Shown here: positions 9,216 through 17,282 of the stretch, one piece after another
Layout of the letters: each line of letters begins with the position of its first letter
How positions within the stretch are numbered: position 1 is the stretch's first letter
Assembly (NCBI GenBank): GCA_035565775.1
Contig: DATMRW010000025.1
Coordinates: forward strand, 62,001 to 126,000
Origin: PRO6 sp035565775
GTDB taxonomy: Bacteria > Pseudomonadota > Alphaproteobacteria > Rhizobiales > Xanthobacteraceae
DNA length: 64,000 bases
Direction: 5' to 3'
Notes under the pieces: model-generated
The model's input: the letters and a program-made list of their open reading frames with translations, nothing else
Databases searched by the model: none
What the model was told of the DNA's origin: nothing
Position numbers and translations under genes: made by a program

Positions 9216-10268
9216 TTAGCCGCGGTCGGGCGTCAGGCTCAGGGGCTGCGACGGCGGCAGCTTTGCTGCCGGTGCGGCTGCCTGGCTGGGCTTGGGCCGC
9301 GGCTTCGGCGCGAGGGTCGCAGCCGCTTCAGCCAGAGGCTTGCCAGCGAACACGGTAGGTTCGCAACGATGATTGGTTTCCGATAGCGCCGCGCAGAGGC
9401 GCGCTGCATCGGCGGCGTCGCGCAGCGGCCCGGCGATCAGGCGAAGCTGCCCGCTGCCGTCGCTAGCGTCGTGATTGGCGATGAGCGGATTGAGCGCGGC
9501 GATCTCGGCGCTGTGGGCCTTGCTGGCGTCGGCCCAGATCCGGCGGAGCGCGGCGGCATTCGCCCCGCCGCCGAGATCGATGCCGAACTCGGTCTGCCTG
9601 GCGGGAACCATGACCTCCGTGATCGGCGCATCGAGCGGCGAGGGCGCAGCGGCGACCCGAGTTTCGGGCTTGGCCGGCTCGGCGCGTTTGGTCGCAGGAA
9701 TGGCAGGCAACTCGGCGAGCTCGGGTGCCGGCGATTCTTTCGCCGCCGAAGGCGCAGGCTCGGCCGCAGTGGGCTTCGATGCCGGCGCCGCCGGAGCGGG
9801 GATCAACGTCGGCATCGCCTCGCGTGCCGCGGCCACGAGCGAGTAGACCTTTTCGCTGGAAGCATTGGCGACGGGCGGAACCGACGCAGGTGGCACGGTG
9901 CCGGTCGTCAGGTCGCGCGCCGCCTCGAGCTTGGTGACGCGGGCGAACAAGCGGTCGCGGTCGTTGTTGAGCGTGTCAACCGCGGAGGTGAGGCGGATGA
10001 CGGCATCCTGACCGGCGACAGTGCTCTGCTGGACTTCGCTCGCCCGCTTCAGCAGCGCGGCCATGGCCTGCTCGTGGCGGCGCATCTGGGCGCCCGACTG
10101 GAACACGAGAAACGCCACCGCTAGCGACGCGGTCGCGGAGAATCCCCAAAACGCCAGGCGCACCAGGAGACGGCGGTCGTTGCGATTTTCATCCGCAAGC
10201 AGCTTGTCGTTCCATCCCGTCGTGCCATCCAACAGGAAGGTCTCTGCAGAAAGATTGCTTTTCGCCAT
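9216..10268 (-). CDS. Membrane-anchored protein with SPOR-like C-terminal domain
   Basis: The frame is open up to 10523, but MAKSNLSAETF at 10268 is the likely start because the upstream part overlaps glmU and reads as noise; MADVRNK at 10364 is an alternative. The 350-residue product has a cytoplasmic N terminus, one helix (about 50–72) and a short coiled-coil stretch. A long Ala/Pro/Glu-rich linker leads to a C-terminal domain of about 90 residues (TEFGIDLGGGANAAALRRIW to the end) resembling SPOR peptidoglycan-binding domains. This build fits an inner-membrane protein reaching into the periplasm. It is divergent from glmU, a peptidoglycan-precursor gene. The function is not established. Confidence 0.72.
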   Translation of the reverse strand: MAKSNLSAETFLLDGTTGWNDKLLADENRNDRRLLVRLAFWGFSATASLAVAFLVFQSGAQMRRHEQAMAALLKRASEVQQSTVAGQDAVIRLTSAVDTLNNDRDRLFARVTKLEAARDLTTGTVPPASVPPVANASSEKVYSLVAAAREAMPTLIPAPAAPASKPTAAEPAPSAAKESPAPELAELPAIPATKRAEPAKPETRVAAAPSPLDAPITEVMVPARQTEFGIDLGGGANAAALRRIWADASKAHSAEIAALNPLIANHDASDGSGQLRLIAGPLRDAADAARLCAALSETNHRCEPTVFAGKPLAEAAATLAPKPRPKPSQAAAPAAKLPPSQPLSLTPDRG

Positions 10269-10473
10269 ACAGCGCCAACCGCCCCCACGGAAACGCGAAT
10301 CGTTGCGGAACATTAGAACATCATTGGCAAAAGGGAGAGCCGGTTTGTTCCGAACATCTGCCATGTTATGACGTCGCGCGAACAATGTTCGCGGCGGACG
10401 ATCAGCTAATATTGATCGATCCCGCCCTAGTTGCAGACGAGCGTATTCACATACACTGCGGTTCAGAGGCCCG

Positions 10474-11841
10474 ATGACTGCGAGAACTTGCCTGACGATT
10501 GTCCTAGCAGCCGGCGAAGGCACGCGGATGCGTTCCTCGCTGCCAAAAGTTCTTCACCCGCTCGCCGGTGAACCTCTGCTGGCGCATGTTTTGCGTGCAG
10601 CTTCCGACAAGGGCGACGGCGCATCGCTCGCTGTGGTGATCGGTCCGGATCACAGCAACGTTGCGGACACCGTCACTGGCCTGCGTCCCGATGCGCAGAT
10701 CTTTGTGCAGACCGAGCGCCTCGGCACTGCCCATGCGGTGCGCGCGGCGCGCGAGGCGCTTGCGCGTAGCGCCGATGACGTGCTGATCGTTTTCGGCGAC
10801 ACGCCGCTGATCACCGCCGAGACCTTCACGCGGATGCGCAGGGCGCTTGCTGATGGCGCGTCGCTCGCGGTTCTCGGATTCGAGCCGAACGATCCGACCG
10901 GCTATGGTCGCCTGATCGTCGAGGGCGGCCAGCTCGCCGCGATCCGCGAGCATGCCGACGCCTCCGCCGACGAGCGCAAGATCGGGCTTTGCAATGCCGG
11001 CGTGATGGCGTTTGCCGGCCGCGAAGTGCTGGCGATTCTGGACCGGATCGGCAACGGCAACAGCAAGGGCGAATATTATCTCACCGACGCTGTCGAGATC
11101 GTCCGCGAGCGCGGCCTCTCCGCCGTCGTCGTCGTCGCCGACGAGGACGAGGTGCGCGGCATCAACACCAAGGCGCAGCTCGCCGAGGCGGAAACGGTCA
11201 TGCAGCGTCGTCTGCGGCTTGCGGCGCTCAATGCCGGCGTCACCATGATCGCGCCGGAGACGGTGTTTCTCTCAACCGACACGGCCTTCGGGGCGGACGT
11301 CACGATTGAGCCGTATGTCGTGATCGGCGCTGGGGTGTCGATCGGCGATGGCGCGGTCATTCATTCCTTCTCGCATATTTCCGGGGCGGTGATCGGCGCC
11401 AGTGCCTCGATCGGTCCCTATGCGCGGTTGCGGCCGGGAACCACGCTTGGCGAGGGGGCGAGGATCGGCAACTTCGTCGAGACCAAGGCGGCGCAGATCG
11501 ATGCCGGGGCCAAGGTCAACCACCTCACCTATATCGGCGACGCGCAAATCGGCGCGAAGGCCAATATCGGGGCTGGAACCATCACCTGCAACTATGACGG
11601 CTTTGACAAGTTCCGCACCGAGATCGGGGCGGGAGCCTTTGTCGGCTCCAACTCTTCGCTGGTCGCGCCGGTCAGAATCGGCGCAGGTGCCTATGTCGGC
11701 TCGGGCTCGGTCGTGACCGAGAACGTGCCCGACAACGGGCTGCGGATCGAACGCAGCCACCAGACGACGAAGGACGGCTGGGCCGAGCGATTCCGCCAGC
11801 GCAAGCTGGAAGCGCGTGCGCTCAAAAACCGCGCGGACTGA
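10474..11841 (+). CDS. glmU: Bifunctional UDP-N-acetylglucosamine pyrophosphorylase / glucosamine-1-phosphate acetyltransferase
   Basis: The 455-residue cytoplasmic enzyme acetylates glucosamine-1-phosphate and joins it to UTP, giving UDP-GlcNAc for peptidoglycan and lipopolysaccharide. The N-terminal uridylyltransferase domain opens with LAAGEGTRMRSSLPKVLHP and carries the GxG(T)xxR–K nucleotide-binding loop. From about residue 255 there is a left-handed beta-helix of hexapeptide repeats. The acetyltransferase signature GAGTITCNYDGFDK is near residue 365. Length matches the family. The ATG is preceded by AGAGG. glmS follows 153 bases later in the same direction, a common alphaproteobacterial pairing. 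Confidence 0.97.
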   Translation: MTARTCLTIVLAAGEGTRMRSSLPKVLHPLAGEPLLAHVLRAASDKGDGASLAVVIGPDHSNVADTVTGLRPDAQIFVQTERLGTAHAVRAAREALARSADDVLIVFGDTPLITAETFTRMRRALADGASLAVLGFEPNDPTGYGRLIVEGGQLAAIREHADASADERKIGLCNAGVMAFAGREVLAILDRIGNGNSKGEYYLTDAVEIVRERGLSAVVVVADEDEVRGINTKAQLAEAETVMQRRLRLAALNAGVTMIAPETVFLSTDTAFGADVTIEPYVVIGAGVSIGDGAVIHSFSHISGAVIGASASIGPYARLRPGTTLGEGARIGNFVETKAAQIDAGAKVNHLTYIGDAQIGAKANIGAGTITCNYDGFDKFRTEIGAGAFVGSNSSLVAPVRIGAGAYVGSGSVVTENVPDNGLRIERSHQTTKDGWAERFRQRKLEARALKNRAD

Positions 11842-11994
11842 AAATCGCGCCTCGCGCGGTGAGATCCCGGGGAGCCGCGACGCGCGGCAACCCGGCGTTG
11901 TCTCAATCCGCAACAATTTTTGTGTTCCGCAGGACGAAAAAGCCAAGCATTAAAGGCGGGGTTTTCCTGCGATCAGGTGGAGTTCGGAAACCGC

Positions 11995-13821
11995 ATGTGC
12001 GGCATTATCGGGATTCTGGGACGCGATCAGGTTGCTGAGCACCTCGTCGATTCCCTCAAGCGGCTTGAATATCGGGGCTACGATTCCGCGGGCGTTGCCA
12101 CGCTGGAGGACGGCCGGCTTGAACGCCGGCGCGCGGAAGGCAAGCTCCGCAACCTGGAGGACAAGCTCCGGGCGCAGCCGCTGCTCGGCCATGTCGGAAT
12201 CGGCCATACCCGCTGGGCGACCCACGGCCGGCCGACCGAGGCCAATGCCCATCCGCATGCGAGCGAGCGCGTTGCGGTCGTCCATAACGGCATCATCGAG
12301 AATTTTCGCAAGCTGCGCGAGGATCTGATCGCACGCGGCGTCGGCTTTTCCAGCGAGACCGACACCGAAGTCGTGCTGCATCTCGTCGACAGCTATCTGC
12401 GGCAGGGCCTGTCGCCGGTCGATGCGGTGAAGGCGACGCTGCCGCAACTGCACGGCGCATTCGCGCTGGCTTTCGTGTTCGCCGGCGAGGACGACCTGAT
12501 GATCGGCGCGCGCATGGGTGCGCCGCTGGCCATCGGCTATGGCGAGGGCGAGGTCTATCTCGGCTCCGATGCGATTGCGCTCGCGCCGTTCACCGACAGC
12601 ATCAGCTATCTCGACGACGGCGACTGGGTGGTGCTCACGCGCAAGACCTCGGTGATCCGCGACGCCAGCGGCGCCATCGTCCAGCGCGAGCTGATCAAGT
12701 CCGGCGCATCCGGCTTTCTCGTCGACAAAGCCAACTATCGCCACTTCATGGCGAAGGAAATCCACGAGCAGCCGGAAGTCGTCGGCCACACGCTGGCGCG
12801 CTACGTCGATATGGCGACCGAGCAGGTGGTGCTGCCGGTCGATCTGCCGTTCGACTTCAAAGACATCCAGCGCGTTTCGATCATGGCCTGCGGCACCGCG
12901 AGCTATGCCGGCCTGATCGCAAAATACTGGCTGGAGCGGCTGGCGCGCCTGCCGGTCGAGATCGATGTCGCCTCCGAATTCCGCTACCGCGAAGCGCCGC
13001 TGCGCAAGGGCGACCTTGCCATCGTGATTTCGCAGTCGGGCGAGACCGCCGACACGCTCGCGGCGCTGCGCTACGCCAAGTCGCAGGGCCAGCACACGCT
13101 CGCCGTCGTCAACGTGCCGAACTCCACCATCGCCCGCGAGAGCGACATCGTGATGCCGACGCTGGCGGGGCCGGAGATCGGCGTCGCCTCGACAAAGGCG
13201 TTCACCTGTCAGCTTGCGGTGCTGGCGTCGATCGCGATCGCGGCGGGCCGCGCGCGCGGCGAACTGTCGGCCGAGGACGAGGCCAAGCTCGTCCACGGCC
13301 TGATCGAGGTGCCGCGGCTGATGTCGGAAAGCCTTGCGCTCGAGGCGCAGGTCGAGCGGCTCGCGCGCGACATCGCCAAGTGCAAGGACATGCTCTATCT
13401 CGGGCGGGGCACCAGCTATCCGCTGGCACTCGAAGGCGCGCTCAAGATCAAGGAGATCTCCTACATTCACGCGGAGGGCTACGCCGCCGGCGAGCTCAAG
13501 CATGGGCCGATCGCTCTGATCGACGAGCAGATGCCGGTCGTCGTGATCGCGCCCTATGACCGCGTGTTCGAAAAGACCGTTTCCAACATGCAGGAAGTGG
13601 CGGCGCGCGGCGGCAAGATCATTTTGATCACGGACGAGCAGGGTGCCCGCGAGGCCACCGTCGATTCGCTCGAAACGATCATTCTGCCGGATGTTCCCGC
13701 GACGATGACGCCGCTGGTCTATTCGATCCCGGTGCAACTGCTGGCCTATCACACGGCTGTCATCATGGGCACCGATGTTGATCAGCCGCGCAACCTCGCA
13801 AAGTCGGTGACAGTCGAGTAA
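11995..13821 (+). CDS. glmS: Glutamine--fructose-6-phosphate aminotransferase (isomerizing)
   Basis: The enzyme makes glucosamine-6-phosphate from fructose-6-phosphate and glutamine, the step before GlmM and GlmU. The start is set at 11995 because processed GlmS needs Cys as residue 2 (MCGIIGI); the frame is open upstream but is not coding. The product has 608 residues. The N-terminal Ntn glutaminase domain runs to about 240 and includes RGYDSAG and the HTRWATHG motif. Two SIS sugar-isomerase domains follow, with SQSGETADT and the C-terminal LAKSVTVE. I saw no glmS ribozyme upstream, as expected in Proteobacteria. Confidence 0.97.
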   Translation: MCGIIGILGRDQVAEHLVDSLKRLEYRGYDSAGVATLEDGRLERRRAEGKLRNLEDKLRAQPLLGHVGIGHTRWATHGRPTEANAHPHASERVAVVHNGIIENFRKLREDLIARGVGFSSETDTEVVLHLVDSYLRQGLSPVDAVKATLPQLHGAFALAFVFAGEDDLMIGARMGAPLAIGYGEGEVYLGSDAIALAPFTDSISYLDDGDWVVLTRKTSVIRDASGAIVQRELIKSGASGFLVDKANYRHFMAKEIHEQPEVVGHTLARYVDMATEQVVLPVDLPFDFKDIQRVSIMACGTASYAGLIAKYWLERLARLPVEIDVASEFRYREAPLRKGDLAIVISQSGETADTLAALRYAKSQGQHTLAVVNVPNSTIARESDIVMPTLAGPEIGVASTKAFTCQLAVLASIAIAAGRARGELSAEDEAKLVHGLIEVPRLMSESLALEAQVERLARDIAKCKDMLYLGRGTSYPLALEGALKIKEISYIHAEGYAAGELKHGPIALIDEQMPVVVIAPYDRVFEKTVSNMQEVAARGGKIILITDEQGAREATVDSLETIILPDVPATMTPLVYSIPVQLLAYHTAVIMGTDVDQPRNLAKSVTVE

Positions 13822-13851
13822 GGCGGCGGCAGGATTATCGGGTTCCTACAG

Positions 13852-13882
13852 GCCGATGTTGTCGCACTGCGACAGCATCGGC
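13852..13882. repeat. Near-perfect 15-bp inverted repeat downstream of glmS
   Basis: GCCGATGTTGTCGCA (13852–13866) and TGCGACAGCATCGGC (13868–13882) are inverted copies with one mismatch and a single central base. It lies 30 bases after the glmS stop. No T-run follows, so it may be a hairpin that ends or stabilises the glmS mRNA, or an operator for the next gene. Confidence 0.7.
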
Positions 13883-13961
13883 ATTCTGCGGCTGCAAAAT
13901 CTGATAGGATCATGCCATGATTGGGCATCCGCCCTGATCCTGCGCCCATTCCGGACCGATA

Positions 13962-14765
13962 ATGACCCCTAACGATTCCGTGCCGCCGCTGCCGTCCAGT
14001 CTTCCGCCTCCAGCACCGCACCCCGATGCGCCGCGCGGCGCGATGGCCCGGTTCCGGAACTACTTTCTCACCGGGCTTGTGATCGCCGGGCCGGTCGTCA
14101 TCACCGCCTATCTCCTGTGGTGGTTCGTGACCTGGGTGGACGGGTTGGTCCGTCCCTGGGTACCCATGGGCTATCGCCCGGAAGCCTATCTGCCGTTCGC
14201 CCTGCCGGGCTTCGGCCTCATCGTCGCCGTCATCGGACTGACGCTGATCGGCTTCTTCGCCGCCAACCTGATCGGGCGCACGCTGGTTGATCTTGGTGAG
14301 CGGCTACTTGGCCGCATGCCGGTGGTGCGCGCGATCTATCGCGGGCTCAAGCAAGTGTTCGAGACGCTGTTTTCCGGCAAGGGATCGAGCTTCCGCAAAG
14401 TTGGCATGGTGGAGTTTCCCGCGCCCGGAATGTGGTCGATCGTGCTGATCTCGCAGCCGCCGAGCGTCGAGGTCGAATCCCGCCTGCCGGGCGAGGAAGA
14501 GTACATCTCCGTTTTCCTGCCCTGCGCGCCGAACCCGACGACCGGCTTTTTCTTCTACGTGCCGAAAAGCAAGGTCATCGAAATCGATATGGGCACCGAC
14601 GACGCCGCAACGCTGATCATGTCGGCCGGCGTCGTGCAGCCGGGAAGCGATCCGCAGAAGCGAGCGGCTGCTACGGGCGAGGGCGGCCTCGTGGGCGCGA
14701 ATGCGTCAGCCTCGCTTCAGCCCGCGCCGATCAGCGGCAACGCCTCGTCGCGGCCGAACAGGTAA
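13962..14765 (+). CDS. DUF502 family inner-membrane protein
   Basis: The 267-residue protein starts with a Pro-rich cytoplasmic tail, followed by two membrane helices (about 40–65 and 85–110). A conserved soluble domain contains LGRMPVVRAIYRGLKQVFET and FLPCAPNPTTGFFFYVPK, both typical of DUF502 proteins. The family is widespread in bacteria and has no agreed function. The C-terminal 35 residues are low-complexity. The last 49 bases overlap the convergent recG gene. The ATG at 13962 is the first in frame and has only a weak ribosome-binding site. Confidence 0.87.
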   Translation: MTPNDSVPPLPSSLPPPAPHPDAPRGAMARFRNYFLTGLVIAGPVVITAYLLWWFVTWVDGLVRPWVPMGYRPEAYLPFALPGFGLIVAVIGLTLIGFFAANLIGRTLVDLGERLLGRMPVVRAIYRGLKQVFETLFSGKGSSFRKVGMVEFPAPGMWSIVLISQPPSVEVESRLPGEEEYISVFLPCAPNPTTGFFFYVPKSKVIEIDMGTDDAATLIMSAGVVQPGSDPQKRAAATGEGGLVGANASASLQPAPISGNASSRPNR

Positions 14766-16816
14766 AGCAGGCAGCGCAGCGCCTCGCCCTGTTCGCCGGC
14801 GAGTGATGGGTTGTCGCGGATGATGCGCAGCGCCTCGTCGCGGGCCTGCGTGACGAGCTGGCCGTGCACTTCGGAGCGCGCGATCCGGAAGCTCGGCAGG
14901 CCGCTTTGCCGCGTTCCCAAAATGTCGCCTTCGCCGCGCAGCTTGAGATCCTCCTCCGCGATGCGGAAGCCGTCATTGGTGTCGCGGATCACCTTGAGGC
15001 GCGAAGCTGCGACATCGCCGAGCGGATCGCGATAGAGCAGCAGGCAGGTTGAGGCTTCCGAGCCGCGCCCGATGCGGCCCCGTAGCTGATGAAGCTGGGC
15101 GAGACCGAAGCGTTCGGCATTCTCGATCACCATGATGCTCGCGGCGGGCACGTCGACGCCGACCTCGACCACCGTGGTCGCAACCAGCGCGCCGATTTCG
15201 CCGGCAGCGAACTGCGCCATCACGCGGTCCTTGTCCGGCCCGCGCATCCGGCCATGGACCAGACCGACCCGAGGGCCGAACCGTTTCTGCAGCGTCTCGA
15301 AGCGCTGCTCGGCATCCATCACTGTGACCGTCTCGGACTCTTCCACCAGCGGGCAGATCCAGTACACCTGCCGGCCGGCGTCGAGCGCGCGGCCGACGGC
15401 GTCGATGACCTCGCCGACACGCGTATCCGAGACCGCGCGGGTGTCGATCGGCTGGCGGCCCGCCGGCTTGTCGCGCAGCTCCGAGACGTCCATGTCACCA
15501 AAATAGGTCAGGACCAGCGTGCGGGGGATCGGCGTCGCGCTCAGCACCAAGACATCGACGGCTTCGCCCTTGTTGGTCAGCGCGAGCCTTTCGCGGACGC
15601 CGAAGCGGTGCTGCTCGTCCACGATCGCGAGGGCGAGCGCGCGGAAGATCACGTCGTCCTGAATGAGGGCGTGGGTGCCAACGATAAGGTCGATGTCTCC
15701 GCCGGCGAGGCGCGTCAAAATTTCCTGCCGCTCTTTGCCCTTTTCCCGGCCCGTCAAGATCTCGACCTTGAGGCCGGCGCTTGCGGCGAGCGGCGCCATC
15801 GTCTTGAGGTGCTGGCGCGCCAGAATTTCGGTCGGGGCCATGAGCGCGGTCTGCTTGCCGGCCTCGGCGGCTGCTGCGGCGGCGAGCAGCGCGACCACGG
15901 TTTTTCCTGCGCCGACGTCGCCCTGCAGGAGGCGCAGCATCCGCACCGGCTGCTGCATGTCCGCCGTGATGGCCTCGATGGCCTCGCGCTGCGAATTGGT
16001 CAGCGCATAGGGCAGCGCGGCGATGATCTTTTCGCGCAGATGGCCGTCGCCGGCGTGGCGGTTGCCGGCCGGGCGACGCAACTGGCTGCGCACGATGGCG
16101 AGCGCGAGCTGGCTGGCTAACAGTTCGTCGAAGGCGAGGCGCGACCAGTAGCGGCCGTCGGGCAGGATGTCGGCGGGCTCGTGCGGGGCGTGAACGGCGC
16201 GCAAGGCCTCGGCAAATGACGGAAAGCCGCAGCGGCGCAGAACCGCCGGGCTGATCCACTCCGGCAGGGCCGGGAGCTTTTCGAGTGCGAAGCCGACAGC
16301 GCGGCGCAGCGGTCCGAGCGCCAGCCCTTCGGTAAGCGGATAGACCGGATCGACCGGCGGCAGGCTCTTGAGGCCTTCCTCGTCCAGGACGCGGTCGGGA
16401 TGGACCATCTGCAACGTGCCGTCGAACATCTGCGCGAGGCCGGACACGTAGCGGACCGCGCCGATGGGGAGCTGCTTTTCCAGATACTCGCGCTTGCCGC
16501 GAAAATAGGTGAGCTGGACGTCGCCGGTTTCGTCGCTGGCGTAGATCACATAGGGCGCGCGCGAACGCCCCGGCGGCGGGGCGCGGTGGCGGTCGATCGT
16601 CAGCCGCAGCGTGACGACGCCGCCGGGAACGGCATCACGCACCTTCGGCCGTGCGCGGCGGTCGATGACGCTGGAGGGCAGGTGCAGGAGCAGGTCGACG
16701 ATGCGCGGCGTGTCGTCCTGTCCCAGGAGATAGCGGAACAGCTGCCCCTGTTTCGGCCCGACACCCGTCAGCGTCGTAACTGGGGAGAAGATGGGGTTCA
16801 GAATTGCAGGCCGCAT
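14717..16816 (-). CDS. recG: ATP-dependent DNA helicase RecG
   Basis: The 699-residue helicase regresses stalled forks and branch-migrates Holliday junctions. The N-terminal wedge/OB-fold domain (about 1–250) is followed by two RecA-like domains. Walker A is GDVGAGKTVVA, motif II is DEQHRFGVRER, motif III is LSATPIPRT, and the C-terminal motifs include QLHQLRGRIGRG. Length is normal. It runs opposite to sdhE and mfd and overlaps the end of the DUF502 gene by 49 bases. Confidence 0.97.
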   Translation of the reverse strand: MRPAILNPIFSPVTTLTGVGPKQGQLFRYLLGQDDTPRIVDLLLHLPSSVIDRRARPKVRDAVPGGVVTLRLTIDRHRAPPPGRSRAPYVIYASDETGDVQLTYFRGKREYLEKQLPIGAVRYVSGLAQMFDGTLQMVHPDRVLDEEGLKSLPPVDPVYPLTEGLALGPLRRAVGFALEKLPALPEWISPAVLRRCGFPSFAEALRAVHAPHEPADILPDGRYWSRLAFDELLASQLALAIVRSQLRRPAGNRHAGDGHLREKIIAALPYALTNSQREAIEAITADMQQPVRMLRLLQGDVGAGKTVVALLAAAAAAEAGKQTALMAPTEILARQHLKTMAPLAASAGLKVEILTGREKGKERQEILTRLAGGDIDLIVGTHALIQDDVIFRALALAIVDEQHRFGVRERLALTNKGEAVDVLVLSATPIPRTLVLTYFGDMDVSELRDKPAGRQPIDTRAVSDTRVGEVIDAVGRALDAGRQVYWICPLVEESETVTVMDAEQRFETLQKRFGPRVGLVHGRMRGPDKDRVMAQFAAGEIGALVATTVVEVGVDVPAASIMVIENAERFGLAQLHQLRGRIGRGSEASTCLLLYRDPLGDVAASRLKVIRDTNDGFRIAEEDLKLRGEGDILGTRQSGLPSFRIARSEVHGQLVTQARDEALRIIRDNPSLAGEQGEALRCLLYLFGRDEALPLIGAG

Positions 16817-16991
16817 GAATTTTGCTCAGACAACGCCAAAATCGTTCCGCGCAAGGTTTCCTAGCGCAGGCTTGGCCGGATTTGCCGGCAAATGCAATGC
16901 AGGGAAGGTGCTGACACGGCGTCTTTCGGTGGTTATATCAGGGGCGCCCGGCACGTCCGGGCTTTTGTCGTTGATTTTTCCGGGCAAGGTG

Positions 16992-17282
16992 ATGACAGGA
17001 ACAACACGTTCGAGCGACGGTCTCGATCATCGGCGCAAGCGGCTTCTGTTCCGTTGCTGGCATCGTGGCACACGCGAAATGGATCTCATCCTCGGCCGCT
17101 TTGCCGATGCGCATATCGCCATCCTGAGCGATGCCGAGCTCGATCGGCTCGAGTGCTTGATGGAACTGCCGGACGCCGACCTCTTTTCGGCGTTCTCCGG
17201 CGGCGGGAAGCTCGAGCCCCAGTACCATTGCGACCTGTTTGCGCGCATTCAGGCCTTCAACGTTTCGGACCCTGACCTGTGA
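16992..17282 (+). CDS. sdhE: FAD assembly factor SdhE (succinate dehydrogenase assembly factor 2)
   Basis: The 96-residue product is a small helical protein that promotes covalent flavinylation of SdhA and related flavoproteins. The signature RRKRLLFRCWHRGTREMDL includes the RGxxE motif that contacts the flavoprotein. The start is set at ATG 16992, preceded by AAGGT; GTG 16989 is one codon upstream. The stop overlaps the start of mfd by four bases (GTGA), so the two are translationally coupled. This sdhE–mfd arrangement divergent from recG is common in Rhizobiales. Confidence 0.92.
   Translation: MTGTTRSSDGLDHRRKRLLFRCWHRGTREMDLILGRFADAHIAILSDAELDRLECLMELPDADLFSAFSGGGKLEPQYHCDLFARIQAFNVSDPDL

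Noticed and set aside
10269..10523. N-terminal extension of the SPOR-like protein into glmU
   Set aside because: It would overlap the glmU start by 50 bases, and its residues look non-coding; the ATG at 10268 fits the cytoplasmic tail plus anchor design.
11950..13752. 600-residue minus-strand open frame opposite glmS
   Set aside because: Antisense shadow of a conserved enzyme gene; biased composition and no motif.
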